Shown: positions 50,141 through 59,290, numbered from the stretch's first letter. The stretch: DNA of 64,000 nt from Streptomyces jumonjinensis (GCF_009600885.1 NZ_VCLA01000180.1:21014-85013), one strand, 5' to 3'. Made by a program: numbers and translations. Notes: generated by a model not told the origin, from the letters alone.

Positions 50141-51162
50141 TGGCTCTGCTCAGTCTGGACGGGGTGACCGTACGGTTCGGGGCGCGGGCGGCGCTGGACG
50201 CGGTGGATCTCGATGTCGCCGAGCAGGAGACCGTCTGTGTGCTCGGGCCGAGCGGCAGCGGCAAGTCCACCCTGCTGAGGGTGGTCGCCGGGCTTCAGCA
50301 CGCGGACTCGGGCCGGGTGCTGCTGTCGGGCCGTGACCAGTCGGATGTGCCGGTGCACCGGCGCGGGGTCGGGCTGATGTTCCAGGACCATCAGCTGTTC
50401 CCGCAGCGCGACGCCGGCGGCAATGTCGCCTTCGGGCTGCGGATGCGCGGGGTCGGGCGGGTGGAGCGGGACCGCCGGGTCGCCGAGCTGCTGGAGCTGG
50501 TGGGGCTGCCCGGGGCCGGGCGCCGGGCCGTCGCCTCGCTCTCGGGCGGTGAGCAGCAGCGGGTCGCCCTGGCCAGGGCGCTGGCTCCGGAGCCCCGGCT
50601 CCTGATGCTGGACGAGCCGCTCGGGCAGCTGGACCGGGGGCTGCGGGAGCGGCTGGTGGTCGAGTTGCGGGAGCTGTTCGGCCGGCTGGGCACCACCGTG
50701 CTCGCCGTCACCCATGACCAGGGCGAGGCGTTCGCGCTCGCCGACCGGGTGGTGGTGATGCGCGAGGGCCGGATCGCCCAGACGGGTACTCCGCTGGAGG
50801 TCTGGCAGCGGCCCGCCGATGAGTTCGTGGCGCGTTTCCTCGGTTTCGACAATGTGGTGCCCGCGACCGTCGGCGGCGGGGTCGCGGACACCGTCTGGGG
50901 AAGGATTCCGGTCCCGGACGGCTCGCGGGAGGGGAAGGGCAGTGTGCTGGTGCGGCCCCCGGGCGTACGGATCCGGGAGACGCCCGACGGGCTGCGCTGT
51001 GTCGCCGAGACCTGCGTCTTCCGCGGCGATCATGTGGCGGTACGGCTGCGACCGCCGCGCGGGCCGCTCCTGGAGGCGGAGGTTCCGCTGCGGGACGCGC
51101 CGGAGACGGGGGCCGAGGTGACGGTCGCCTTCGCCGCCGAGGAAGTGGTGGTGCTGGGCTGA
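50140..51162 (+). CDS. thiQ: Thiamine ABC transporter ATPase
   Basis: The protein has 340 residues from ATG 50140, overlapping the thiP stop by one base. Walker A GPSGSGKS at 36-43, Q-loop MFQDHQLFPQ, signature LSGGEQ at 134-139, Walker B LLMLDEP at 154-160, then the H-loop VTHDQ. A C-terminal extension (~230-340) with a TOBE-like fold adds to the usual ~230-residue ThiQ and may sense the substrate. Confidence 0.93.
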   Translation: MALLSLDGVTVRFGARAALDAVDLDVAEQETVCVLGPSGSGKSTLLRVVAGLQHADSGRVLLSGRDQSDVPVHRRGVGLMFQDHQLFPQRDAGGNVAFGLRMRGVGRVERDRRVAELLELVGLPGAGRRAVASLSGGEQQRVALARALAPEPRLLMLDEPLGQLDRGLRERLVVELRELFGRLGTTVLAVTHDQGEAFALADRVVVMREGRIAQTGTPLEVWQRPADEFVARFLGFDNVVPATVGGGVADTVWGRIPVPDGSREGKGSVLVRPPGVRIRETPDGLRCVAETCVFRGDHVAVRLRPPRGPLLEAEVPLRDAPETGAEVTVAFAAEEVVVLG

Positions 51163-51443
51163 GCCCGCGCCCCGGACGCCGGAGGCGCTCAGGCGGGGCC
51201 GGGCGCGTGCCGTGTCCCCGGGCCGGTCGCGCGGTGCGCCGGGGCCGGGCCGGGCCCGCGCCGTGTCCCATGACGTACTCCCGGGCCGGTCGGTTCGCCC
51301 GGCGTGCCCCGGCCCGGTCGGTCGCGCGTATGCCGTACCCCCCCCGGGGGGGCGTATGACATGCGCCGGCCCGGACCTGGCACCCGGACGTGCCCAGGTC
51401 CGGGCCGCGCCCGGGGAACCCGGCAGGCTCGGGCCCGTGGCGT
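51163..51443. repeat. GC-rich repeat spacer between convergent operons
   Basis: A 281-base gap with several imperfect CCGGGCCGGTCG units and a run of eight C then seven G (51338-51352) that can fold back. It separates thiQ from the convergent SnoaL gene and may end both transcripts. Confidence 0.5.
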
Positions 51444-52064
51444 TCAGCCGTCCGCCGTGTCCCGGGGCGGCCGGGCGTCCGGGGTGCAGGCCGCCGCGAT
51501 CGTGAGGGCGTCCTCCACCACGCGGTAGCGCACGATCAGACCGTTCTCGACCGTCAGCCGTATCGTGAAGGGCGAGCGGAACGTCTTGCCCGTCGCCCGG
51601 ACCGTGCCCGCGAGCCATCCGCTGAGCAGCGCCTCCGTGCCGTCCACCGTCACCGCGTCGATCGAGGTGCCCGCCGGGTCGGCCTCCTGCCCCTCGGCCA
51701 CCTCACGGAAGTGGCCCGCGACATCGGCGCGCGTACGGCGCGGACGGACCCAGGGGACGGCCGGATTATCGGCGATCACCCAGTCCACCCGCTCGGCGAA
51801 CGCCTCGGCGATGCCCTCCGGGTCGCCCTCCTGGAGCCGTGCCAGAAACGACTGGACAGCGGCGCGAGTGCGGTCGGCCGCGCTCTCCGCGCTGCTCGCG
51901 GCGTCCCCGGTGCTCTCCGCGCTGCTCCCGGCGTCCGATCCGCTCCCCTGGACCGGATCGGACGGACGGTTCCCGCGCGGTCTGCGGGTGCGTCCGGTGC
52001 GCCCGGCGACGACCGCCGAGGCACCGCCCGCGCGACGTCGCCGCCGCGGCCGGGACCCCTTCAC
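51444..52064 (-). CDS. SnoaL-like / nuclear-transport-factor-2 fold protein
   Basis: The protein has 206 residues from GTG 52064, overlapping the permease stop by four bases. N-terminal ~75 residues are basic and disordered (RRRRRAGGAS, SSAESTGDAASSAES). Then an NTF2 fold: RAAVQSFLARLQEGDPEGIAEAFAERVDWVIAD, RTRADVAGHFREVAEGQEADP, ALLSGWLAGTVRATGKTFRSPFTIRLTVENGLIVRYRVVED. Coupled to an ABC exporter; ligand unknown. Confidence 0.7.
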   Translation of the reverse strand: MKGSRPRRRRRAGGASAVVAGRTGRTRRPRGNRPSDPVQGSGSDAGSSAESTGDAASSAESAADRTRAAVQSFLARLQEGDPEGIAEAFAERVDWVIADNPAVPWVRPRRTRADVAGHFREVAEGQEADPAGTSIDAVTVDGTEALLSGWLAGTVRATGKTFRSPFTIRLTVENGLIVRYRVVEDALTIAAACTPDARPPRDTADG

Positions 52065-53200
52065 CGGCTCAGTGGAAGCGCGGCCAGCGTCGCCACCGCC
52101 CAGGTCAGCGGCGCGAACACCAGCAGCAGAACCGCGGCCCGCAGCAGCGCCGCCAGCCGGAGTGTGCCCACGGACGCGCCCAGCCGTCTGAGCTCCTCCG
52201 TCGCCGTCGCGCGGTCGTGCCGGGCCTGGGCCACCGCGGTGAGCAGGGTCGCCGTCGTACAGGCGACGACCAGGGCGGCGCCCAGACCGGTCAGCGGTCC
52301 GAAGGGGCGCGGACCCGTGTCGTACAGCGCCCAGGCGGTGATCACCGCCGAGGCCACCGCGCAGACCACCCCGAGGGGGCGGCCGATCCGGTGGGACTCC
52401 TCCATCAGGATCCGGCCCGCCAGCAGCCGTACGGCCCCCGGCCGCAGGATCTGGAGCAGTCTGCCGCAGAAGAAGGTCAGGGCCGGTCCCGCGAAGGCGA
52501 GGCCCACGGCGGTCAGCGCCCAGCCCGCCAGGACGCCGGCCGGATGCGCGCCGAACTCCTTGGGCAGGGGCAGCGGCGCGGCCTTCTCGGCGCGGGCCGT
52601 GAAGGTGCCCACCGCCAGCCCCGCCGTCGTCAGCGCGCACCCCCAGGGCAGTCCGCCCGGAGGTCTCACGGGCGCGCGTTCCCGGGCGGCGTCGCGTCCG
52701 CGCAGGGCCAGCGCCGCCGCGACCGTCGCGGTCAGCGGCACCAGGGCCAGCAGGGTGAGCGTGGCGGCCAGCGGCAGCGGCGCCTCCGCCGCGAGCAGCT
52801 CACGGGCGGCTCCGTCGAACGGCAGCCCCGTCAGATCGCCCCGCAGATGGAGGAAGAAGAGCAGCGCGAGCACGCTGCCGAGCGCCCCGGACAGTGCGGT
52901 GGAGGCCGCCGCCAGCGCGGCGAGCCGCCCGGGCCCGAGGCCGACCGCGGAGAGTCCGGTGCGGGGGCGGGTGCTGGGGTCCGTATGCGCCACGGCCACC
53001 GCGAAGTGCACGGTGGCGGCGAGGGGGATCGCGCACCAGGACAGCCGGAGCAGGGCGGCGGTCCGGTCACCGGGGTGGGTCAGCGCGTACGCCAGCGCGC
53101 ACAGCAGCAGAAAGCCGACGCCCCCGGAGGCCGCCGCGACCAGCAGCCGGCGCAGCAGGACCAGGGGGTGGGCGCCGCGGGCTAGACGGAGAGCGAGCAT
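52061..53200 (-). CDS. ABC exporter membrane subunit
   Basis: The protein has 379 residues. About ten hydrophobic segments in two clusters (AAASGGVGFLLLCALAYAL at the start, AALLRAAVLLLVFAPLTWAVATLAALPL at the end) and FtsX-like repeats, typical of a permease partner for a two-gene ABC exporter. The start overlaps the ATPase stop region by about 19 bases. The substrate is unknown. Confidence 0.75.
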   Translation of the reverse strand: MLALRLARGAHPLVLLRRLLVAAASGGVGFLLLCALAYALTHPGDRTAALLRLSWCAIPLAATVHFAVAVAHTDPSTRPRTGLSAVGLGPGRLAALAAASTALSGALGSVLALLFFLHLRGDLTGLPFDGAARELLAAEAPLPLAATLTLLALVPLTATVAAALALRGRDAARERAPVRPPGGLPWGCALTTAGLAVGTFTARAEKAAPLPLPKEFGAHPAGVLAGWALTAVGLAFAGPALTFFCGRLLQILRPGAVRLLAGRILMEESHRIGRPLGVVCAVASAVITAWALYDTGPRPFGPLTGLGAALVVACTTATLLTAVAQARHDRATATEELRRLGASVGTLRLAALLRAAVLLLVFAPLTWAVATLAALPLSR

Positions 53201-53919
53201 GCGGCCATGCCTTCCGCGTCGGTGCCGTCCGGCGAGCCGGTCAGCCGGCCGTCCACGAGCGCGAGGGTACGGTTCGCGAGCGCGGCCACCTCGGTGTCAT
53301 GGGTGGCAAGGACGACGGTGGTGCGCTGCGAGCCGGCCGCGGCCAGCAGCGTACGGAGCAGCAGGGCCCGGTCCGCGCGGTGCAGCGCCGCCGTCGGCTC
53401 GTCCGCGAAGAGCACGGCGGGCTCCCCGACCAGGGCCCGCGCGGCGGCGGTGCGCTGGCGCTCGGCCCGGGTCAGGCCGTACGGCCGCCGCCGCGCGCAC
53501 CCGTCGATGTCCAGCCGTTCCAGCCACTCCATGGCGGCGGCCTTGGCGTGCCGGCGCGGGGCCCCGTTCAGCAGCAGCGGCAGGGCCGCGTTCTCCCAGA
53601 CGGTCAGTTCGGGCACGAGCGAGGACTCCGGTCCGATCCAGCCGAACCGCTCCCTCCGCAGCCGTTCGCGCCGGAGCGGGCTCAGGGTGTGCACGGGGTC
53701 GCCGTCGAACCACACCTCTCCCTCGTCGGCGACGGTCTGCCCGGAGAGACAGCGGAGCAGGGTCGTCTTCCCGCTGCCGCGCGGGCCGTGCACGGCGAGG
53801 ACCTCGCCCCGGCGGGTCCTGAGCGAGACCGCGATGAGAGCGGGCGATCCGCTGTGGGAGTGGTGGAGGGAGCGTGCCTCGATCACATCGCTGTCGGGCG
53901 GGTCCACCATGGCGTACAC
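53182..53919 (-). CDS. ABC transporter ATP-binding protein with atypical signature
   Basis: The protein has 245 residues. Walker A GPRGSGKT at 45-52, Q-loop GPESSLVPELTVWEN, Walker B AVLFADEP and H-loop ATHDT are present, but the signature motif reads LTRAE instead of LSGGQ. The family resembles LolD/MacB-type ATPases of lipid or peptide exporters. The start may be ATG 53919 or the later one at 53910. Confidence 0.85.
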   Translation of the reverse strand: MYAMVDPPDSDVIEARSLHHSHSGSPALIAVSLRTRRGEVLAVHGPRGSGKTTLLRCLSGQTVADEGEVWFDGDPVHTLSPLRRERLRRERFGWIGPESSLVPELTVWENAALPLLLNGAPRRHAKAAAMEWLERLDIDGCARRRPYGLTRAERQRTAAARALVGEPAVLFADEPTAALHRADRALLLRTLLAAAGSQRTTVVLATHDTEVAALANRTLALVDGRLTGSPDGTDAEGMAACSLSV

Positions 53920-54021
53920 CTCGGTTCTGATCAGATGGGTCCTCCCCCGTACGGGGGAACGACCTCAGCGCCGATCGGTCACTCGCACGCTAGGCAGCCG
54001 GATGCGGGGTCCCGGGAAACA

Positions 54022-54070
54022 CACGGCCCGGGCACGCGCCATCCACTCGGATGGGCGTACCCGGGCCGTG
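54022..54070 (-). terminator. Terminator of the aminotransferase operon
   Basis: CACGGCCCGGG (54022-54032) pairs with CCCGGGCCGTG (54060-54070), and CCATCC/GGATGG pairs inside around ACTC. It lies 47 bases after the aminotransferase stop. Confidence 0.75.
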
Positions 54071-54116
54071 GTGCGGCGGGGGGCGCGGCCGGCCGGGAAC
54101 CGGGCCGGCGGCTGGA

Positions 54117-55487
54117 TCAGAGCTTGGTCCAGGCCTCCGTCAGCACGGTCCGCAGCACCTGCTCGATCTCGTCGAACGTGCTCTGGTCGGCGATCAGCGG
54201 CGGCGCGAGCTGGATGACCGGGTCGCCGCGGTCGTCGGCCCGGCAGTAGAGACCGTTGTCGTACAGCGCCTTGGAGAGGAAGCCGTAGAGCACGCGCTCC
54301 GTCTCCTCGTCCGTGAAGGTCTCCTTGGTGACCTTGTCCTTCACCAGCTCGATGCCGTAGAAGAAGCCGTTGCCGCGGACGTCGCCGACGATCGGCAGGT
54401 CGTACAGCTTCTCCAGGGTGGCCTTGAAGGCGCCCTCGTTGTCGAGGACGTGCTGGTTGAGGCCCTCGCGCTCGAAGATGTCGAGGTTGGCGATGCCGAC
54501 GGCCGCGGAGACCGGGTGGCCGCCGAAGGTGTAGCCGTGCAGGAAGGTGTTGTCGCCCTTGTAGAACGGCTCCGCGAGGCGGTCCGAGATGATGCACGCG
54601 CCGATCGGGGAGTAGCCCGAGGTCATGCCCTTGGCGCAGGTGATCATGTCCGGGACGTAGCCGAACTTGTCGCAGGCGAAGGTGGTGCCCAGCCGGCCGA
54701 AGGCGCAGATGACCTCGTCCGAGACGAGCAGTACGTCGTACTGGTCGCAGATCTCGCGGACGCGCCGGAAGTATCCGGGCGGCGGCGGGAAGCAGCCGCC
54801 CGCGTTCTGCACCGGCTCCAGGAAGACCGCGGCGACGGTCTCGGGGCCCTCGAAGAGGATCTGCTGCTCGATCTGGTCGGCGGCCCAGCGGCCGAAGGCC
54901 TCGGGGTCGTCGCCGTATATCGGGGCGCGGTAGATGTTGGTGTTCGGCACCTTGTGCGCGCCGGGGACCAGCGGCTCGAAGGGGGCCTTGAGGGCGGGCA
55001 GACCGGTGATGGACAGGGCACCCTGCGGGGTGCCGTGGTAGGCGACCGCGCGGGAGATGACCTTGTACTTGGTGTGCTGGCCCTTCAGCTTGAAGTACTG
55101 CTTCGCCAGCTTCCAGGCGGTCTCCACGGCCTCGCCGCCGCCGGTGGTGAAGAAGACCTTGTTGAGGTCGCCGGGGGCTTCGTTCGCCAGGCGCTCGGCC
55201 AGCTCGACGGCCTTGGGGTGGGCGTAGGACCACACCGGGAAGAAGGCCAGTTCCTGGGCCTGCTTGAAGGCGGTCTCGGCGAGCTCGGTACGGCCGTGGC
55301 CCGCGTTGACCACGAAGAGGCCGGCGAGGCCGTCGATGTAGCGCTTGCCCTTGTCGTCGAAGATGTAGGTGCCCTCACCGCGGACGATGGTGGGCACGGC
55401 TGAGTTCTCGTACGACGACATGCGGGTGAAGTGCATCCACAGGTGGTCGTAGGCGGTCTTGGAGAGGTCGCTGCGGTCCTGGCTCAC
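54117..55487 (-). CDS. Class III aminotransferase (polyamine/amine catabolism)
   Basis: The protein has 456 residues from GTG 55487, two bases after the Lrp stop. PLP lysine K286 in MITCAKGMTSGYSPIGA; LVSDEVICAFGR binds the cofactor; FTTGGGEAVETAWKLA, FLEPVQNAGGCFPPPPGYFRRVR and TFGGHPVSAAV are typical. Similar to putrescine/beta-alanine:pyruvate transaminases. With the Lrp regulator and dehydrogenase it fits a polyamine breakdown route like that described for Streptomyces. Confidence 0.9.
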   Translation of the reverse strand: MSQDRSDLSKTAYDHLWMHFTRMSSYENSAVPTIVRGEGTYIFDDKGKRYIDGLAGLFVVNAGHGRTELAETAFKQAQELAFFPVWSYAHPKAVELAERLANEAPGDLNKVFFTTGGGEAVETAWKLAKQYFKLKGQHTKYKVISRAVAYHGTPQGALSITGLPALKAPFEPLVPGAHKVPNTNIYRAPIYGDDPEAFGRWAADQIEQQILFEGPETVAAVFLEPVQNAGGCFPPPPGYFRRVREICDQYDVLLVSDEVICAFGRLGTTFACDKFGYVPDMITCAKGMTSGYSPIGACIISDRLAEPFYKGDNTFLHGYTFGGHPVSAAVGIANLDIFEREGLNQHVLDNEGAFKATLEKLYDLPIVGDVRGNGFFYGIELVKDKVTKETFTDEETERVLYGFLSKALYDNGLYCRADDRGDPVIQLAPPLIADQSTFDEIEQVLRTVLTEAWTKL

Positions 55488-55489
55488 GG

Positions 55490-55981
55490 CTATCGGGTTC
55501 CCCACATGTAGGTCTGCTTCTTGAGCTTGAGGTAGACGAAGCTCTCGGTGGACCGCACACCGGGGAGCGCGCGGATCCGCTTGTTGATCACTTCGAGCAG
55601 GTGGTCGTCGTCCTCGCAGACGATCTCCACCATGAGGTCGAAGGAGCCCGCGGTCATCACCACGTACTCGCATTCGGCCATGGCCGTCAGCGCTTCCGCG
55701 ACGGGGTCGAGGTCGCCCTCGACCCGGATGCCGACCATCGCCTGCCGCCGGAAGCCCACGGTGAGCGGGTCCGTCACGGCGACGATCTGCATCACGCCCT
55801 GGTCGAGCAGCTTCTGGACGCGCTGTCGTACGGCCGCTTCCGACAGGCCGACGGCCTTGCCGATCGCGGCGTACGGACGGCGCCCGTCCTCCTGGAGCTG
55901 TTCGATGATCGCGAGGGAGACGGCGTCGATCGTCGGGGACGATCCATTCCCGCTCCTGGAGTCTGCGCTTCGACTGGCCAC
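55490..55981 (-). CDS. Lrp/AsnC family regulator
   Basis: The protein has 163 residues from GTG 55981 with GGTGAG upstream. N-terminal HTH (about 18-65: DAVSLAIIEQLQEDGRRPYAAIGKAVGLSEAAVRQRVQKLLDQG), then the RAM effector domain (IVAVTDPLTVGFRRQAMVGIRVEGDL to the C-terminus). It is divergent from the dehydrogenase and next to the aminotransferase, so it probably controls both. An upstream extension with two more ATG codons exists but lacks a good site. Confidence 0.92.
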   Translation of the reverse strand: MASRSADSRSGNGSSPTIDAVSLAIIEQLQEDGRRPYAAIGKAVGLSEAAVRQRVQKLLDQGVMQIVAVTDPLTVGFRRQAMVGIRVEGDLDPVAEALTAMAECEYVVMTAGSFDLMVEIVCEDDDHLLEVINKRIRALPGVRSTESFVYLKLKKQTYMWGTR

Positions 55982-56028
55982 AAACTCACCATGCACCGGG
56001 AGTCGTCTGTCTTGCAAGCCCAAAGTGA

Positions 56029-56059
56029 TGTTATTCGTTGTTGAAGGCATCGAATAACA
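56029..56059. promoter_or_regulatory. Inverted repeat in the divergent promoter region
   Basis: TGTTATTCG (56029-56037) is repeated inverted as CGAATAACA (56051-56059) across 13 bases. The stretch is AT-rich, unusual for this genome, and lies between the divergent starts of the Lrp and dehydrogenase genes. It is a good candidate Lrp-type operator. Confidence 0.65.
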
Positions 56060-56171
56060 CTGAATCCGAAGATGGGCCGGGGCGGGGCTGTCGAAAGCGT
56101 CAGCCGGGGGACTAGGGTGGGTTGTCTCACCCATTGGACCAACGGAGATCAGAGACAGGAGGGTGGCAACA

Positions 56172-57611
56172 GTGACCACCGAGCTGCGTCGTCTGCGCAA
56201 CTACATCAACGGGGAGTTCCGGGACGCCGCCGACGGGCGGACGATCGACGTCATCAACCCGGTCACCGGCGAGGTCTACGCCGCTTCTCCGCTCTCCGGA
56301 CAGGCCGACGTCGACGCCGCCATGGACGCCGCCGAGGCCGCCTTCCCCGCCTGGCGCGACACCACCCCGGCCGAGCGCCAGCGGCTGCTGCTGAAGATCG
56401 CCGACGCGTTCGAGGAGCGCGCCGAGGACTTGATCGCCGCCGAGTCCGAGAACACGGGCAAGCCGCTGGCGCTGGTCCGCAGCGAAGAGGTCCCGCCGAT
56501 GGTGGACCAGATCCGCTTCTTCGCGGGCGCGGCGCGGATGCTGGAGGGCCGCTCCGCCGGTGAGTACATGGAGGGCTTCACCTCCATGGTCCGCCGGGAG
56601 CCGGTCGGCGTCTGCGCGCAGGTCGCGCCGTGGAACTACCCGATGATGATGGCCGTGTGGAAGTTCGCCCCGGCGCTGGCCGCGGGCAACACGGTGGTGC
56701 TCAAGCCGTCCGACACCACCCCCGCCTCCACGGTGCTGATCGCCGAGATCATCGGCTCGATCGTGCCCAAGGGCGTCTTCAACGTCATCTGCGGCGACCG
56801 TGACACGGGCCGTGCGATGGTCGAGCACCCGACCCCGGCGATGGCCTCCATCACCGGCTCGGTACGGGCGGGCATGCAGGTCGCCACCTCCGCCGCCAAG
56901 GACCTCAAGCGGGTCCATCTGGAGCTGGGCGGCAAGGCTCCGGTCGTGGTCTTCGAGGACACCGACATCGCCAAGGCCGTCGAGGACATCGCGGTCGCGG
57001 GCTACTTCAACGCCGGACAGGACTGCACGGCGGCCACCCGGGTGCTGGTGCACGAGTCGATCCACGACGCGTTCGTGGAGGCGCTGGCCAAGGCCGCCGC
57101 GGAGACGAAGACCGGCGTGCCGGACGACGAGGACGTGCTCTACGGCCCGCTGAACAACGCCAACCAGCTCGCCCAGGTCTCGGGCTTCATCGACCGCCTT
57201 CCGGCGCACGCCAAGGTCGAGGCGGGCGGCCACCGGGTCGGCGACAAGGGCTACTTCTACGCCGCGACCGTCGTCTCCGGCCTCAAGCAGGACGACGAGA
57301 TCATCCAGAACGAGGTCTTCGGCCCGGTCATCACGGTGCAGTCCTTCACGGACGAGGCGCAGGCCCTGGAGTGGGCCAACGGGGTGGAGTACGCCCTCGC
57401 GTCCTCGGTGTGGACCAAGGACCACGCGCGCGCCATGCGGATGTCGAAGGCGCTGGACTTCGGGTGTGTGTGGATCAACACCCACATCCCGCTGGTCGCC
57501 GAGATGCCGCACGGCGGCTTCAAGCAGTCGGGATACGGCAAGGACCTGTCGGCGTACGGCTTCGACGACTACACGCGGATCAAGCACGTGATGACGTCGC
57601 TCGACGGCTGA
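56172..57611 (+). CDS. Aldehyde dehydrogenase (gamma-aminobutyraldehyde type)
   Basis: The protein has 479 residues from GTG 56172; AGGAGG is nine bases upstream, while GTG 56163 is too close. Catalytic C285 (GQDCTAATR), E251 (LELGGKAP) and the conserved N155 (APWNYPMMM). EVFGPVITVQ and the C-terminal GYGKDLSAYGFDDYTRIKHVM match aminobutyraldehyde/betaine aldehyde dehydrogenases. It would oxidise the product of the neighbouring aminotransferase. Confidence 0.93.
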   Translation: MTTELRRLRNYINGEFRDAADGRTIDVINPVTGEVYAASPLSGQADVDAAMDAAEAAFPAWRDTTPAERQRLLLKIADAFEERAEDLIAAESENTGKPLALVRSEEVPPMVDQIRFFAGAARMLEGRSAGEYMEGFTSMVRREPVGVCAQVAPWNYPMMMAVWKFAPALAAGNTVVLKPSDTTPASTVLIAEIIGSIVPKGVFNVICGDRDTGRAMVEHPTPAMASITGSVRAGMQVATSAAKDLKRVHLELGGKAPVVVFEDTDIAKAVEDIAVAGYFNAGQDCTAATRVLVHESIHDAFVEALAKAAAETKTGVPDDEDVLYGPLNNANQLAQVSGFIDRLPAHAKVEAGGHRVGDKGYFYAATVVSGLKQDDEIIQNEVFGPVITVQSFTDEAQALEWANGVEYALASSVWTKDHARAMRMSKALDFGCVWINTHIPLVAEMPHGGFKQSGYGKDLSAYGFDDYTRIKHVMTSLDG

Positions 57612-57620
57612 CGGACGTAA

Positions 57621-57698
57621 GGGCGTACGTACACCTGTACGTACGCCCGTACGGACTTCGAGCGGGGGCACGGGGAACTCTTCCCCGTGCCCCCGCTC
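57621..57698. terminator. Double hairpin terminator between convergent genes
   Basis: Hairpin 1: GGGCGTACGTACA (57621-57633) with its perfect complement at 57636-57648. Hairpin 2: an 18-base perfect stem, 57660-57677 with 57681-57698, around CTC. They sit between the dehydrogenase and the convergent methyltransferase and should block both transcripts. Confidence 0.8.
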
Positions 57699-57719
57699 AC
57701 CGTTCGCGGCGGCCGGGCC

Positions 57720-58505
57720 TCAGGGCTTGAAGCCCACCGCACCGTACTGCGCCACCAGCGGCGGTTCGCCCTCGGACGGGTCATGACGCCAGCGGGAGCA
57801 GGAGACGAGGCCCGGCTCCTGAATCTCCAGGCCGTCCAGGAAAGAGGCGATCTCCGCGCCGGTGCGCGCGGTGATCGGCGGGGTGGCGTTCTCGTTCCAG
57901 AAGGCCATCGCCTCCTCGTTGCCCTCGCCGCCCAGTTCCAGGGTCGGATGGGTCACCACCAGGGCGCTGCCGGAGGGGACCGCGTCCATCAGGGTGCGCA
58001 CGATCGTCCGTGCCTCGTCGGTGTCCAGCACGAAGTTGAGAATGCCGAGCATGACGACGGCCACCGGCTGCCGGAGGTCGAGCGTCGGCTCGACGGCGCG
58101 CAGAATCCCCTGCGGGTCGTGCGCGTCCGCGTCCAGATACTCCGTCACCCCCTCGGCGGAGCCGGTGAGCAGGGCACGGGCGTGCGCCAGCACGATCGGG
58201 TCGTTGTCGACATAGACGATGCGCGTGTCCGGCGCGATGCGCTGGGCGACCTCATGGGTGTTCTCGGCCGTGGGCAGGCCGGTGCCGATGTCCAGGAACT
58301 GCCGTATGCCGCGCTCGGCGGTCAGATGGGTCACCACCCGTCCCAGGAACGCCCGGTCGGCGCGGGCGACGTCGCCGATGCTCGGATACAGGCCGGTGAT
58401 GTGGTCGCCGACCGCGCGGTCGACCGGGTAGTTGTCCTTGCCGTGCAGCCAGTGGTTCCAGACTCTGGCGTTATGGGCGACGTCGGTACGGATCCGGTGG
58501 TTCAT
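57720..58505 (-). CDS. DUF574-type SAM-dependent methyltransferase
   Basis: The protein has 261 residues from ATG 58505. NARVWNHWLHGKDNYPVDRA is the family mark, then QFLDIGTGLPTAENTHEVAQ (SAM site) and IVYVDNDPIVLAHARALL. The family is abundant in Streptomyces; targets are largely unknown. Confidence 0.88.
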   Translation of the reverse strand: MNHRIRTDVAHNARVWNHWLHGKDNYPVDRAVGDHITGLYPSIGDVARADRAFLGRVVTHLTAERGIRQFLDIGTGLPTAENTHEVAQRIAPDTRIVYVDNDPIVLAHARALLTGSAEGVTEYLDADAHDPQGILRAVEPTLDLRQPVAVVMLGILNFVLDTDEARTIVRTLMDAVPSGSALVVTHPTLELGGEGNEEAMAFWNENATPPITARTGAEIASFLDGLEIQEPGLVSCSRWRHDPSEGEPPLVAQYGAVGFKP

Positions 58506-58573
58506 CAGTGCTCCTCGGCCGGGGTGCGGGGCCAGACGGCCCATCATGCCGGAAGGATCAAGCGGGGCCGCCG

Positions 58574-59290
58574 TCAGGGGAGTTGGGCCGGGGCCGCGGT
58601 GGAGCCGCCGAGCACGGAGCGCAGGACGCCGACCCGGTTGGTGGTGATGGAGTCGGCACCCGCGCGGATCAGGGCGCGCATGGTGCGCCGGGTGTCGGCC
58701 GTCCACGCGGAGACCAGCATCCCGTCCCGGTGGACCCGGTCCACGAGGGCCGGGCTCACCAGCCCGAAGCGGTAGTTGAGCGTGCGCGGCCGGAGCGCGT
58801 CGAGCAGCACCGGGCGCGGCGGGGCGAGAGAGGTCCAGGTCAGGGCGGTCTCGGCGGAGGGGTCCGCGGAGCGGACGGCCAGCATGGTGACCGGGCCCGC
58901 GCAGTAGTAGACCCGCTCGGCCGCGCCCAGGTCCCGGACCGTGCCGACCACCGCCCGCACCGTGTCCGGGGTCGCGCCGGGGAGGTCGATCATCGCCCGG
59001 TGGCCGCCGGGTCCGTCCAGCGCGCTCAGCGCCTCGCTCAGGGTCGGCACCCCGCCCCGGGTCAGGTCCTTGAGCTGGGCGAGGGAGAGCCGGTCCAGCG
59101 GCTGGTCATGGCCCCAGAGCCTGCTCAGCGTGGCGTCGTGGAGCAGCACCGGCACTCCGTCGGCGGTGATCCGCACATCGATCTCGACCGCGTCCGCACC
59201 GCTCGCGACGGCGGAGCGGAGCGACGGGAGGGTGTTCTCACGGACGAGGTACGGATCGCCTCGGTGGCCTACGGCGGTGACGGTACGCAT
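58574..59290 (-). CDS. Glycerophosphodiester phosphodiesterase
   Basis: The protein has 238 residues from ATG 59290. It cleaves glycerophosphodiesters. Catalytic pattern: GHRGDPYLVRENT (H9), E36 and D38 in AVEIDVR, H51 in VLLHD. The C-terminal part keeps ADSITTNRVGVLRSVL. No signal peptide, so probably cytosolic. Confidence 0.92.
   Translation of the reverse strand: MRTVTAVGHRGDPYLVRENTLPSLRSAVASGADAVEIDVRITADGVPVLLHDATLSRLWGHDQPLDRLSLAQLKDLTRGGVPTLSEALSALDGPGGHRAMIDLPGATPDTVRAVVGTVRDLGAAERVYYCAGPVTMLAVRSADPSAETALTWTSLAPPRPVLLDALRPRTLNYRFGLVSPALVDRVHRDGMLVSAWTADTRRTMRALIRAGADSITTNRVGVLRSVLGGSTAAPAQLP

Noticed and set aside
51338..51352. Run of C8G7 between convergent operons as a possible protein-binding site
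   Set aside because: Most simply a terminator-like fold in a low-complexity spacer; no second copy seen.
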